The position numbers and the translations under genes were made by a program. A stretch of DNA of 64,000 nucleotides, from NCBI GenBank assembly GCA_003290165.1, contig QNQO01005790.1, positions 248,001 to 312,000 on the forward strand, read 5' to 3'. Below the pieces are notes generated by a model. The model was not told the DNA's origin, did no database searches, and worked only from the letters and a program-made list of their open reading frames with translations. Positions 1 through 9,756 of the stretch are shown here, piece by piece (position 1 is the stretch's first letter; each line of letters starts with the position of its first letter). The DNA comes from Berberis thunbergii. Lineage: Eukaryota; Streptophyta; Magnoliopsida; Ranunculales; Berberidaceae.

Positions 1-1183
1 ATCAGAAAACCCACATCTAATCATACTAGATAAGAAACAAACAGAGAGTTAAACTACAAAACAATAATAAACAAATACAACCATTGTTTAATTTTTCTTG
101 AAGACGGCTGACTTTCTTCCATAACTTCCATAACTTGAAAATTTTCTATAAAGCTACTAATTTGAATTGAGTCTTCAAGATTTGAGCACAACAAAATGTT
201 CAGTCCTATAGGTAAATTGTTATAGCTAATCAAAACGGGTATTCAAGATTTTTGTTGAGTCCTATAAATTTGAACTGAGCATTTCGATTACCTATATATA
301 TACCATTTCAATTACCTATAGGTAAATGTTCAAATCGAAATGGGTATTCAAAGCCAAGATTTGAACTGAGTATTTAGCCCTATAGCTAATCGAAATGGGT
401 ATTCAAGATTTGAACAAAATTTGCACAACAATAGATGGGTAAGTGAGAGATTTGATTTTTACTCACCTTGAACCTTGAATAGAACACAAAAACCCCAAAT
501 TTCTCCCACTTTCACTGTCGGAAACAATAACCCCACCCACCTCCAACCTTGAAGATGAAGAAGATGTTCTTCTTCTCTCTCAGCGGCTAACGCTACTCAC
601 CGTCTCAGCGGGTGATGCTCCTCACCATCTCAGCAGGTGACGCTCCTCACCGTCTCAGTGGGTGACCTCCTCACCGGTGACGCTCTTCCCTCTCAGCTTA
701 GGAGATGTTCCTCCCTTTCAAGGAGATGCTCTTCCTCTCAGCTTGGGAGATGAGAGACCAAAAAAATGGGTGACGTGCGTCTCCAAAACCTGTTTGCGCC
801 CAAAGTTTTTTTTGTATATATACTTTTTTTTTCAAAAAAATCCATTGGGGACGGCTTATACTATAGCAACCAGTTTTTATTTGTAAAACCTTTTTTTTGA
901 AAGGCAAGCAGGGTTTTTATAGGATCCCAGAACCCATTAAAGACCAGAATTGGTCAACACACCATAAACTGGTAAAGATGTCGTCCCAAATGTTTGAACT
1001 AGGTACGATTTTTTCTGAATTTAGCCACAGTTTTCCCGTCAAAAGCACAATTTTTATGATTATGCCCTTGGTCAACTACCAAATCATTAGTCGGTGTTTT
1101 GCTATCTAAAATCTTTTAATTAGAGACAGAATCAGATTTCCATCTCTAGTATTTGTAGCTATTAATCCTTTTTTTTTGTAGTG
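1..1183. mobile_element. Probable 3' end of a CACTA-type transposon
   Basis: The stretch is non-coding and AT-rich. It ends at 1183 in a T-run followed by GTAGTG, which read from the other strand is CACTACAAAAAAA, the usual start of a plant CACTA terminal repeat. Just inside, about 1121-1150, is a short imperfect palindrome with TAGAGA and TCTCTA arms, a common sub-terminal feature of this superfamily. The other end lies before the window, so neither a matching terminal repeat nor a 3-bp target duplication can be checked. No transposase reading frame is visible. Confidence 0.3.
579..690. repeat. 25-bp tandem repeat, about four units
   Basis: Units begin at 579, 604, 629 and 654 with CTCAG(C/T) and continue with a GGTGACGCTCCTCACC-like core. 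The copies differ at a few positions and the last is shortened. After 690 the core continues as looser, diverged copies to about 750. No coding role is apparent. Confidence 0.7.
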
Positions 1184-1389
1184 TGATAAGATGATTGAGG
1201 TTATAAAGGAAATTGAGTTAAATGAACAAAAAATGAAAAAAAAAAAGGAAAACAAAACAAAAAAAATCAGTGACTCAAACACAATTTATGAACCCTACAC
1301 TTCAATCAAAATAGTCAGATTACTCCAGGAACCTTTTTTGTGGATTGTAAGGCTTCAGCTAAATTTGTTTGCTAATTGAGCAACAATAG

Positions 1390-2078
1390 TGATGATACAT
1401 AAAAAAAATGTCACATCCCTGAGCCATACACGTGCCATGATGATCTCGAGGAATTACGTGCCCCAGTGTCATCCCAACACTGATTCGGCCCAAGCGGTTC
1501 TAAACCCGCTTGATCCTGTCCGCCAGACGAACCCGAACTCTTACAACTTGCTAGGCCAACACGTCTCACAACTATCCTCAATACCTGTAAGTCCTACTAA
1601 GGTAAGTATCTCGAGGATCATCTTCGGATGGGCAACTACAATAACTCTCTGCTTCCAAGTAGGAAGTGAATACCAAAGTAAGTTCCACGCGGGGAAACTT
1701 CCTTCTATGGATTGCTTTTGGATTCAAAACTATCTCTCGCGTATCTAGGAGCAAAGGGTTAACATGGAACTTCTCTTCAATGGCACAACTCCTTATTAGA
1801 AAAGGATCTCCACAAAATTCTCTTTCCTAAATTACGCCTTCAATGGCCTGGTAGAACCAAAACTCTTGCACTATAAATAAGACATGAGGTTGGTAAGCTA
1901 AGGTATGCTACAAATTCCCTATTTACAACATTACACCTTATTCAGATCTCTATCTGTCTTTATCACCGAAGTGTCATCGGCCACCACAACGGTGGTCTAT
2001 GGCTCACGTTCGTTACTTGTGCAGGTCAGCAGGTTAGCGGGATTAGGTCAAAGTATTGAGCGAAAATCGACTACATCA
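1390..2078 (+). repeat. 5' LTR of element A
   Basis: The repeat starts TGATGATAC and ends CTACATCA, and it aligns with the LTRs at 14423, 42527 and 50793 and, reversed, at 25012 and 59472. A TATA box (TATAAATA) at 1872-1879 would start transcription in the right-hand third. A G-box-like ACACGTG lies about 45 bp inside the left edge and is shared by other copies of the family. The LTR supplies promoter and polyadenylation signals for the element. Confidence 0.92.
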
Positions 2079-2105
2079 GCTTGGCGCCGTCCGTGGGGAC
2101 GAAAA
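2079..2105 (+). promoter_or_regulatory. Primer-binding-site region of element A
   Basis: A TTGGCGCC-containing motif follows one base after the 5' LTR, where the tRNA primer binds for minus-strand DNA synthesis. The same place in element B reads TTTGGTGCAATCC, differing mostly by C-to-T and G-to-A changes, as expected from decay of methylated cytosines. I do not assign the tRNA. Confidence 0.6.
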
Positions 2106-2150
2106 AGTTCCTAACTTTTCACTAGCATCATCTCCCCTTGAAATAGAGAG

Positions 2151-2696
2151 ATGGTAACTAGTCCACATGAAAAAGGAAAACGAGGGGAAGTGTCGGGCAC
2201 TCAGCCTGGCATTGACTCATCACCCTCGACAATGCGAGTAACACGCAAACACTGAGTTGGCATACCTAGAATAGATGCAACACCAATGAAACCCGAGCCT
2301 GATGTATGATCTCTTTTCATACACCAGGCTTGGTCAATGGTTAAGACGCTCGCATCAATGAAGCAAATGCCTGACGAAAAACTAGAGGCATATGTAACCC
2401 GCTTTAATAGTGAGTTAACCACCATCCATGTGTGCAGCATTGCGACGACCGTATCGGCTTTCATTAACGGACAGCGAAAAGGAAAGTTCTACCACTTTCT
2501 GACTCCGGACCCTCCAACAAACATGGCAAACCTGACGAAGGAAGCGCAAAGCTTCATCACATTGGAAAATAATGAGCAGCGCGAAGAGAAGTTGAATCCA
2601 ATGAGTAATTGGTTAACAAAATATGCGTGCTACATGAAGTCCATTCCGAATCTGAACTATCCAACAAGTCCAGAAATAGGGCCCTACGAGGTATGA
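2151..2696 (+). pseudogene. gag remnant of element A
   Basis: A possible start ATG lies at 2151, but the reading frame soon meets stops. From about 2340 it matches the C-terminal half of plant gypsy Gag (Retrotrans_gag): LEAYVTRFNSEL, then a segment with FYHFL, a double-proline turn and a following FITLEN helix. Much of the N-terminal half, which is present in element B (43744-44163), is missing here, so an internal deletion near 2300 is likely. Gag would build the virus-like particle. A short inverted repeat at 2297-2331 sits at the apparent deletion point. Confidence 0.75.
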
Positions 2697-2829
2697 GGAT
2701 CCAAGCGATACACGGTGAACAACGGGTATCCCACGATCGGAAGCAAGGCCCCTCCGAGCCACTAGTATTTAAAAAAAAAACCTCTAGGGCTTACAACTCT
2801 CGCACAATGACCTCCTGGTGGTAATGATA

Positions 2830-3243
2830 TCTTTGGCGGGCTGGGAGATAAGAAGGTCCTTAGCGGACACAGGAAACTCTATGAACGTCTTATTTCTCCG
2901 TGCATTCCGCAACATGCAACTAGAAGAGGCGGCGTTGACAGCAGTGGGAGAATAGTCAACTCAGAAAACCTTGTTTCAAGAGTTCATAGTAATCGACGCG
3001 CCTTCGGATTATAATACAATCCTAGGGAAACCCTGGATACACCAGATGGGAGTAGCGGTATCCACCCTGCACCAATGCGTCAAGTATCCAGCAAACCGAG
3101 TAGTTGCTAGGCAGTGCCAATACACGGTGACCCCACCACCTGGCGATTCTCAATCAGTGGCCAGCCCAGCGGCTAAGATAGCCCTTCGTTCTGCCCACAG
3201 TCTAAGAGGGGAACAACCGATTCAGACAACGAGGCACCAGTAA
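2830..3243 (+). pseudogene. Aspartic protease of element A, broken
   Basis: The active-site triplet Asp-Thr-Gly is readable at 2866-2874, followed by NSMNVLF, as in plant gypsy retropepsins. Further on, [18 protein letters not shown] (about 2977-3030) is the conserved second half of the fold. A TAG stop lies between the two parts, near 2953. The enzyme would cut the Gag-Pol polyprotein. It sits between gag and reverse transcriptase as expected. Confidence 0.8.
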
Positions 3244-3439
3244 GCCCTCCGGGCAGGCCCAATGCCGGACAACCAGAGGAAGACACCATTATGATATACC
3301 TTGATGACCTTCACAATAGAAAGGCCTTCCAGATTGGTTCTTGTTTGAACAAAGAATTGAAGTAACTCACGAAGGTAAAACAACGTAACCGGGACATCTT
3401 TGCATGGACCATGCGGGACATGGTGGGGATCGACCCATC

Positions 3440-4712
3440 AATAATCACCCATCGTAGCTCCCGAAAGGAACGCGATCATAAACGAAGAGGTACAACGTCT
3501 ACTAATCGTGGGCATGATAAAGGAAGCACGATACGTCGATTGGCTGACAAACACTGTTCTTGTAAAAAAGAACAACGGGAAATGGAGGGTATGTGTAGAC
3601 TACATTGATCTAAACAAATCCTGCCTCAAGGACAACTTCCCACTTCCCTGTATCAATCAGATCGTGGACGCCACTTCTGGGAACATCTTAATTAGCTTCA
3701 TGGACGCTTACTCAGTCTACAATCAAATATTGATGCACCCCCAGATAAAAAGAAAACATCTTTCATGACGGAAAGGGGAATATACTACTATAGGGTGATG
3801 CCATTCGACTTAAAGAATGCAAGCGCTATGTACCAATGACTGATCAATCGGATGTTCAAAGAACATATTGGCAGAAACATGGAAGTGTACATTGACGACA
3901 TGCTGGTCAAGAGCCTCCGCAGCCCCGACCACATACAAGATCTCGTCGAAGTATTGAACCAACTCAGAAAATACCGGATGAAACTCAACCCACAAAAATG
4001 CACGTTCGGAATCGAGTCTAGGAAATTCCTAGGCTATTTAGTGAACAAAAAGGGGATCGAGGCCGACCCAAAATTGATTCAAGTCCTTATCGACATGAAA
4101 GCTCTGGCCAATATCAAAGACGTTCAGTGCCTGACTGGGAGGGTGGCTGCACTCAACAGATTCATATCAAAGTCGTCCGAAAAATGCCTCCCATTATTCA
4201 AGACACTGAGAGGGAGCAAAGGATTTTCTTGGAATGAAGAGTGTGAACAAGCCTTTCAGAGCCTGAAAGCATACATGGGGAGTTTAGAGCTACTCTTAAA
4301 GCCTATGTTAGGGGAAAAATTATACTTATACTTGTCTGTTTCCAAGCACGTTGTCAGTTTAGCCCTCGTACAAAATGACCGAGGGACTCAGAGACCATTA
4401 TATTACACCAGTAAAACCTTCACAGAAACACACTACCCAAATATGGAAAAGTTGGCTTTAGCACTAGTCATATCCTTTAGGAAACTGAGGCCCTACTTTC
4501 AGGCCCACTCCATAACGGTCTTGACAAAACATCCACTCCACTCGATATTACATAAACCTGAGATATCCGGTACGATGGTGAAATGGTTGGTGAAGCTCGG
4601 ACAGTTTGACATAAACTATGCTCCAATAATTGCCATCAAAGCTCAAGTGTTGGTAGATTTCATTGTTCAGTTCACCAGCGGACAAGAGCCAAAGGTAGAG
4701 CACCTGCCCTAG
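3440..4712 (+). pseudogene. Reverse transcriptase and first RNase H of element A, broken
   Basis: The reverse transcriptase begins near 3455. Fingers/palm motifs are visible: VKKNNGKWRVCVDYIDLNK (about 3565-3620), then the catalytic box YIDDMLVKS (about 3891-3917). A frameshift near 3755 separates the two parts, and a TGA at about 3838 replaces what is usually arginine, consistent with CGA-to-TGA decay. The domain continues into a Ty3-type RNase H (to 4712) with QRPLYYTSKTF and the ETHYPNMEKLALAL segment. In this RNase H the usual catalytic aspartate region reads LYLSVSKHVVS, a degeneration known for Tat-lineage elements. The protein would copy element RNA into DNA. Confidence 0.88.
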
Positions 4713-5159
4713 GATTCAGATGACCAAACGTGGATCTTGTGCTGTGACGGGTATTCGATTGGAAAGGCAAGCAGAGCAGGGATCACAATCCTCTCCTCCA
4801 ACGACTTCACCCTTGAATAGGCCGTCAAGTTAAGCTTCCCCGCTTCAAACAGCGAGGCCGAATATGAAGCCCTCTTGTTTTGCCTAAAGCAAGCATTAGG
4901 GATTGGTATAGATCGCCTAACAGCATACAGTGACTTGAGACTAGTAGTTAGGGGTGGGCAAACGAGTCGAGGAACCGCGGATCCAAACCGAACCGAACCG
5001 TTTTACTCCAAATGGTTCGATTTTAATTTATAAAAATGTGAAACGATTTGGTTGGATTCCGGACTGTTCTTAAACGATTCGGTTCCGGTTCCGAACCGTT
5101 TCGAACCGATTACAAACTTACATATACCCATACCATATGCCATACCCAATTAAAAACCT

Positions 5160-5510
5160 AAATATTTGTCTCTCTCTGTCTCGAGAAGCTCTCTGTGCGA
5201 GATCTCCCTCTCCCTCTCCTCTCCTCTCTTTGTCTCTGTCAAAGAAGCAGCGAGATCCGAAGAGAAGAAGCAGCGAGATCTCCCTCTCCTCTCCTCTCTC
5301 TGTCTCTATCGAAGAGAAGCAGCAGCAGCTCCCTCAACGAGATCTTTCTCTGTCTCTGTCAAAGAGAGAAGCAGCAACAGCATATCTGTCTCTGTCGAAG
5401 AGAAGAAGCAGAAGCAGCTCCCACTCCTCTCTCCGTCTCTGTGTCGAGAAGCAGTAGCTCCCTCTCCTCTCTCTGTCTTTGTCTCGAGAAGAAGCAGCAG
5501 CAGCAGAATT
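5160..5510. repeat. CT-rich / GAAGAAGCAGCAG imperfect tandem tract
   Basis: The tract alternates CTCTCCTCTCTCTGTCTC blocks with GAGAAGAAGCAGCAG blocks. It is open in several frames only because it is low-complexity. It may be the captured 5' leader of the SnRK2 gene whose exon follows, since such leaders are often CT-rich; that link is inference. Confidence 0.6.
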
Positions 5511-5616
5511 GTGTCAAGTTTATTGAAAGAGGCCAAAAAATTTGTTTTTGTGTTTTGTTTTTCGATTTTGTTGAGTGGTGGTTGTGTGTTGATTGAGTTT
5601 GTGTTGGTGTTTGTAG

Positions 5617-5691
5617 ATTAATGAAAATGTGCAAAGAGAGATTATGAACCACTGGTCATTGAAACATCCCCATATTGTTAGATTCAAAGAG
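5617..5691 (+). pseudogene. SnRK2 protein kinase exon fragment captured by hAT
   Basis: Twenty-five codons read [20 protein letters not shown] and then VRFKE, matching the alphaC-helix exon of plant SnRK2 kinases, which sense osmotic stress and ABA signalling. The piece is preceded by TTTGTAG (acceptor) and followed by GTGAGT (donor), so it is exactly one exon with adjoining intron, taken from genomic DNA rather than from a cDNA. The ATP-binding loop and the catalytic loop exons are absent, so no kinase can be made. Tryptophan replaces the usual arginine in NHRSL. Confidence 0.88.
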
Positions 5692-6016
5692 GTGAGTTTA
5701 CTGTTACATTTCTTTCTTTTAGTTCTCTATTTCAATCTCAAACAATTGGAGATGCTTCTACTTGTTTGAGGTTCCTCCTCTGTTTCCTATTCTTGGAAAT
5801 TGAAAAGTGAAAGAACTTTATGAGTTGATAACTTTTTAAGAGATTTAAGTAATACCCTTTTGAGCAAATCAAGTGTAGTTGAGCTTCAGTTCAAGCCTTC
5901 TTGTTGTCATGCTTTTGATAAGAGGGAGCTGCTAGGACTACAGTCATGATTTGGGCTAGTAGTCTGGCACAATTTAACCAATTTGGCTATCTAGTTCCAA
6001 GTTATTGTATGTTTAG

Positions 6017-6159
6017 AATTTTTGCTCATATGCCCTTTCAATATCATCTGTCGCTCTAGCAGCTACCGCTTCCTTGGGGTTCTGAGAAATATTGTATTGG
6101 CGCCCCTCTACAAGGTTGTCATGTTTGATTTCTTCATGGCTGGTCAGCTCTGTAGTCAG
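6017..6159 (+). pseudogene. PHO1-like EXS-domain exon fragment captured by hAT
   Basis: The exon reads [20 protein letters not shown], continuing with [17 protein letters not shown] and ending CSQ. This matches the start of the EXS domain of PHO1-family phosphate exporters (usual motif DFFMADQL.SQ; here Ala-Gly replaces Ala-Asp). An acceptor TTTAG precedes it and a donor GTAATT follows it. No SPX domain or further EXS exons are present. It lies about 330 bp downstream of the SnRK2 exon in the same orientation, so two unrelated genes were joined within one transposon. Confidence 0.85.
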
Positions 6160-6619
6160 GTAATTGAGCTCATATTCTATAGGGGTTATTTATTCTGTTT
6201 GTGGCTTTTTCAACTATTGTAGACAGTTTGGTTGCTTTGATGTTTTTGTTTGGATTTAGTCCAAAAACAGTAATCATTCTAGCAACTCGTGTGACAATAA
6301 ACTACGGCAAAGGTGGTTAATGAAATGAGATTCTTTGTTTCAAGGAACCGTTTGGAACCGTAGGAACCGAACCGTTTACAACGGTTCGAGTTAGGTTCGG
6401 TTCCAACATTCAAAATAGAGGAACCAATCCGAATCGGAACCGTTAAAATTTTAAACGGTTCGAGTTAGGTTCCTCAAAATTTGGAACCGAACCGAACCGT
6501 GCCCACCCCTACTAGTAGTCAACTAGGTCAACAGGGATTTCAACAACAAGGACCCCCGCATGGTAGCCTATCACGATAAAGTACTTGGCATACTGGTCAG
6601 GTTCAAGAGCTGCAAACTC

Positions 6620-7835
6620 ACGCAGTGCCCCATAGATGACAACAAAAGAGATGACGCGCTAGCCAAAGAAGCCTCAGCCTCCGACGAAGTCTCCAGCGGC
6701 TTCATAGAATGTCAAAAGCAATCAAGCCTCGATAAAGCAGAACATGGAGATATCGGCACTGTGGAAATGCAACCAAATTGGATGACTACGATATTGGGGT
6801 ACATAGCAACTGGAGCCCTACCGACCGATAAAATTGAAGCAAGAAGATTAAAAAACATAGCACTGAGATACACTCTTCTAAACGATGACTTATATAGAAG
6901 ATCAGTGACATGGCCTCTGCTTCGATGCCTATCACCTTCAGAGGCAAGCCAAGTCCTGGAAAAATCCATAATGGTATATGTGGAAATCACCCGGGTGGGA
7001 GAACCCTTCCCATAAAGCCCAGTGGCCGACCATGCAGCGAGACGCCAAAGATATTGTCCACAAATGCAATAAATGTCTGATATTTGCACCATACACACAT
7101 ATGTCGACCCAGCTACTAACTTCGATGACTAGCACATGGCCATTCGCGCAATGGAGAATGGACATTGTCGAACTGCTCTCGGCATCATCTGGCAAAAAGG
7201 TTCTTGCTGTAGTCGTCGACTACTTCACCAAGTGTGTCGAAACCGAGCTCCTATCCAAAATAGGGAGGTCCAAATTGAAATAGGGTAGGTCCAGATCGAA
7301 AAACTCATATGGGCAACCATCGTCTGTAGATTTGGTAGCCTAGAGTATTGGTCAGTGACAACGAAACCTAGTTCGAAGGGAGCAAGGTCAAGAAACTGTG
7401 TGAAAATTTAAACATCGACCACTACTTCTTTTCACCACGACACCAACAAACCAACGACCAAGCTAAGGTTACCAACCAAACGATCCTAGAAGCCATCAAA
7501 AGGAAACTTGATGCAGCCAAAGGAAAATGGGTTCTAGAGCTACCGAGAATACTCAGGGCATATCGGACAACCAAAAAAGTCCAACCCGAAGAAAGACCTT
7601 TCGCCCTAGCATATGGGTCAGAAGCCATGATTTTGGTAGAACTCGAGGTGACATTCTTCTGAACAGAGGAATTCATACCAGACAGTGATGATGAAAAATT
7701 ACACGTAGGGTTAGACCTCCTCGACGATAAGCGAGATCTAGCTTTAGCCAAAATAGCCGCCTACCAACAACGAATGGCGCAATACTACAACAAGAAGGTC
7801 AAACCACGTGAGTTCAAGGTGGGATATTGGGTGCT
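6620..7835 (+). pseudogene. Integrase of element A, broken
   Basis: A degenerate zinc-binding N-terminus (remnants of a GNHPGGR-like segment near 6985, then CNKC near 7065) leads to the catalytic core: WRMDIVE (first Asp, about 7155) with VVVDYFTKCVE, then SDNET (second Asp, about 7355). The third catalytic residue, normally Glu in a QAEVTN-like motif, is Lys in QAKVTN (codon 7465-7467). Several stops and frameshifts occur between 7000 and 7400. The C-terminal part (PFALAYGSEAM; YNKKVKPREFKVGYWVL) is well preserved and is cut at 7840 by a hAT insertion. The enzyme would insert the element into the genome; this copy cannot. Confidence 0.85.
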
Positions 7836-8314
7836 CAGAAGCAGTGCAGTTAATAACGTGTTATAACGCCGAAATAACTCATAACGGCTCCGAGGAGTTT
7901 AGTTTTTTCATATAGCGTTTGGGCATAACGGATGGAGTTATAACGGCATATATCGGCCGATATTTTAATAAACCGGTTTTTCAAAAAACCGCTATAACGT
8001 ATCGGTACATTAAAAAAAAAATTTGCTAAACCTTTCACTTTTTTCTCTATTGCAGATTCAGAATCCAGATCTGATAGGGAAGGGAGCAGTTGATCGAAAC
8101 AAAAGAAGAACAGAGAAACGAAGGAAGAACCCTCTCAACCCAGTCCGCCAGTCGATCGAGCCTGCTACCGTAACCCTAGTCGATCGAACAGAGAAGAAGG
8201 GAAGAAGAGAAGGGAAGAACCGAAGAACCCTAGTCGATCGAGGACTGATCGAACCCTTGGCCCCTTTTCGTTTTCGATCAATCTGATTCTGTAAGACTGT
8301 AAGTTATTTGCTGC

Positions 8315-8640
8315 TTCTCTTTTGCTTTGCTTCTTCTGTTTTGCTTCTGATCCTTCATCTCTTTTGCTTTGTTTTTGTTCCTTTTTTTTTTTGCTAATTG
8401 TTTTGCTTCGAATTCGATTTGCTGCTTCTTTTGCTTTGCTTCTTCTGTTTTGCTTCTGTTCCTGCTTCTCTTTTGCTTTGCTTCTTCCTATTTTGCTTCT
8501 CTTCCTGTTTTGCTTCATTTTTGCTAATTGTCCCTGCTTCTCTTCCTGTTTTGCTTTTCTTTTTGCTTCGTTTTTGCTAATTGTCCCTGCTTCTCTTCCT
8601 GTTTTGCTTCTCTTTTGCTTTGCTTTTTCATTTTTATTCT
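8315..8640. repeat. TTTTGCTTC-based minisatellite inside hAT
   Basis: The unit is built from TTTTGCTTCT and CTCTTCCTG. A longer unit containing TTTTTGCTAATTGTCCCTGC is repeated near 8518 and 8572 and again, diverged, near 8715. The reading frames crossing it are low-complexity (Phe/Leu/Cys on +, Lys/Gln/Arg on -) and I do not regard them as genes. Confidence 0.65.
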
Positions 8641-8836
8641 AATTTTTCTTTTGCATAACTTATTAATTGCAGACTTAGAGTAAATTACAGTAACTTCATT
8701 CTCCTGCTTTGCGTAACTTTTGCTAATTGTCCCTGCTTTTGCTTCATTCTTCATTCTAACTTACAGTAAATTATTATTTTTATGTTTACTTTAGTCAGTT
8801 TAGTGATCAATTTTATTTTGTGTATGATAGGTATTC

Positions 8837-8950
8837 ATGGAATCATCATCACGAGCTTCAAACTTCGTGAACATGAACATTGGCGTTGAAGATGAGGACC
8901 AAGGAGAAGAAGAAGACATAGATATTGGCGTTGCTGATCTTGTTATATGA
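8837..8950 (+). other. Short 37-codon reading frame in hAT remnant
   Basis: The frame begins ATG-GAA-TCA, encodes an acidic peptide ending DIDIGVADLVI, and stops at TGA. It directly follows an intron-like, T-rich stretch. It might be the last exon of the parental hAT transposase, because acidic tails occur there, but I do not recognise the sequence and treat it as unassigned. Confidence 0.3.
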
Positions 8951-9576
8951 TGTTTCATTTTGAAGTTTATGAACATGAACATGACATCTTGCTGATCTTG
9001 ATAATTTGATATTGACATTGTCACATTGCTGATCTTGCTTAATGTTATGATATATTGCTTAATGTTATGAACATAATATGAAATATCTTGCTTTATTGAA
9101 TTAGTGAATTACAATTTCAAGTTTCAACAATTCCAATTTCATCAGTTACATCTGTTGTTCAACTGAAATTTATTGAGTGTGTTTGATAATGTAGATAACA
9201 TAGTTCAGAGATTTAGTTGTGTTGGCGTGCTGGGTGCTGCTGCTTGCTGGTGCTGCGAAGCCTGCGATCTCTGTAAGCTTCCCTTATTTAAATATTTGTT
9301 TATCTGAAACAAATATGAACAATGGTTAGTATTTAGTTTCAAGTTTATTGGCATTATTGGCAATTTGGCAAACTAGCAATAACAAATTTATATTAAGTGA
9401 TTTATTTTTTGATTCTATAGTCTATAATACATTAATATACTTAGTGGGGGTATAAAAATATATTTTAAAAAATAATTCGTTGTATACCGTTATATATCGT
9501 TATAGCTCGATATAATCCGATATAACTTATAACGCTCCTAGACCGTTATGAATCCGTTATCCGTTTTAACTACATA

Positions 9577-9756
9577 GCTCAGAAGGACCAAACAGAACAC
9601 CAAAGAAGTTGATGCGGGAAAGCTAAACCCAAACTGGGAAGGAATTTACAGAGTCACTAAGGTCAACAGGCCGGGCATGTACTGCCTAGATGATACAATT
9701 GGAGACGGGCTTAAATGACCATGGAGTGTAAAGCATCTTGAAAAATATTATCAATA
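9577..9756 (+). pseudogene. 3' end of pol (integrase C-terminal tail) of element A
   Basis: The frame continues from 7840 after the insertion: TKEVDAGKLNPNWEGIYRV, then a VNRPGMYCL segment, the usual integrase tail of plant gypsy elements. There is a TGA at about 9717 within an otherwise recognisable PWSVKHLEKYYQ ending at about 9756. This continuity is independent evidence that 7841-9576 is an insertion. Confidence 0.8.

Larger units (their letters stand above)
4949..6511. mobile_element. hAT-type transposon carrying two host-gene fragments
   Basis: The element is bounded by inverted repeats TAGGGGTGGGCA (4949) and TGCCCACCCCTA (ending 6511) and by a perfect 8-bp duplication CTAGTAGT (4941-4948 and 6512-6519), the signature of the hAT superfamily. 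Both sub-terminal regions are packed with ACCGAACCG / CGGTTCGG motifs. No transposase is present, so it is non-autonomous. Inside are a CT-rich tract, an SnRK2 exon (5617-5691) and a PHO1-like EXS exon (6017-6159), both with splice sites. It lies within the second RNase H of element A and is therefore younger than A. Confidence 0.93.
4713..6620 (+). pseudogene. Second, archaeal-type RNase H of element A, split by a transposon
   Basis: The first part (about 4740-4948) shows the expected acidic residues in CCDGYS, NSEAEYEALL and AYSD. The reading frame is then cut in the motif usually written SQLVVNQV by the hAT insertion at 4949 and resumes at 6512 with VNQVNRD and DPRMVAYHDKVL. An in-frame TAG near 4818 is an additional break. 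An extra RNase H of this type downstream of a degenerate Ty3 RNase H is diagnostic of the plant Tat lineage and is thought to take over RNA removal during reverse transcription. Confidence 0.8.
7841..9576. mobile_element. hAT-type transposon, second insertion in element A
   Basis: A perfect 8-bp duplication GCTCAGAA (7833-7840 and 9577-9584) flanks the element. The ends are imperfect inverted repeats built on GCAGTTAATAACG (left) and the complement of CCGTTTTAACTACA (right), with many TATAACG/CGTTATA motifs just inside. No full transposase is seen. A short reading frame tail (8837-8950), a leader-like stretch (8050-8300) and a minisatellite (8395-8640) suggest an internally deleted derivative of an autonomous element. 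It interrupts the integrase C-terminus, and pol resumes precisely at 9577. Confidence 0.9.

Noticed and set aside
2297..2331. Inverted repeat GCCTGATGTATGA / TCATACACCAGGC as a terminator or regulatory hairpin
   Set aside because: It lies in a decayed gag at a probable deletion point; one short imperfect stem in a retrotransposon is not evidence of regulation.
5137..5652. Three overlapping open frames on + and others on -, rich in Ser/Leu/Arg
   Set aside because: They all arise from one CT/GAAGAAGCAG low-complexity tract and encode repetitive peptides without domains.
8165..8642. Lys/Gln-rich frame on - and Phe/Leu/Cys-rich frame on +
   Set aside because: Products of the TTTTGCTTC minisatellite.
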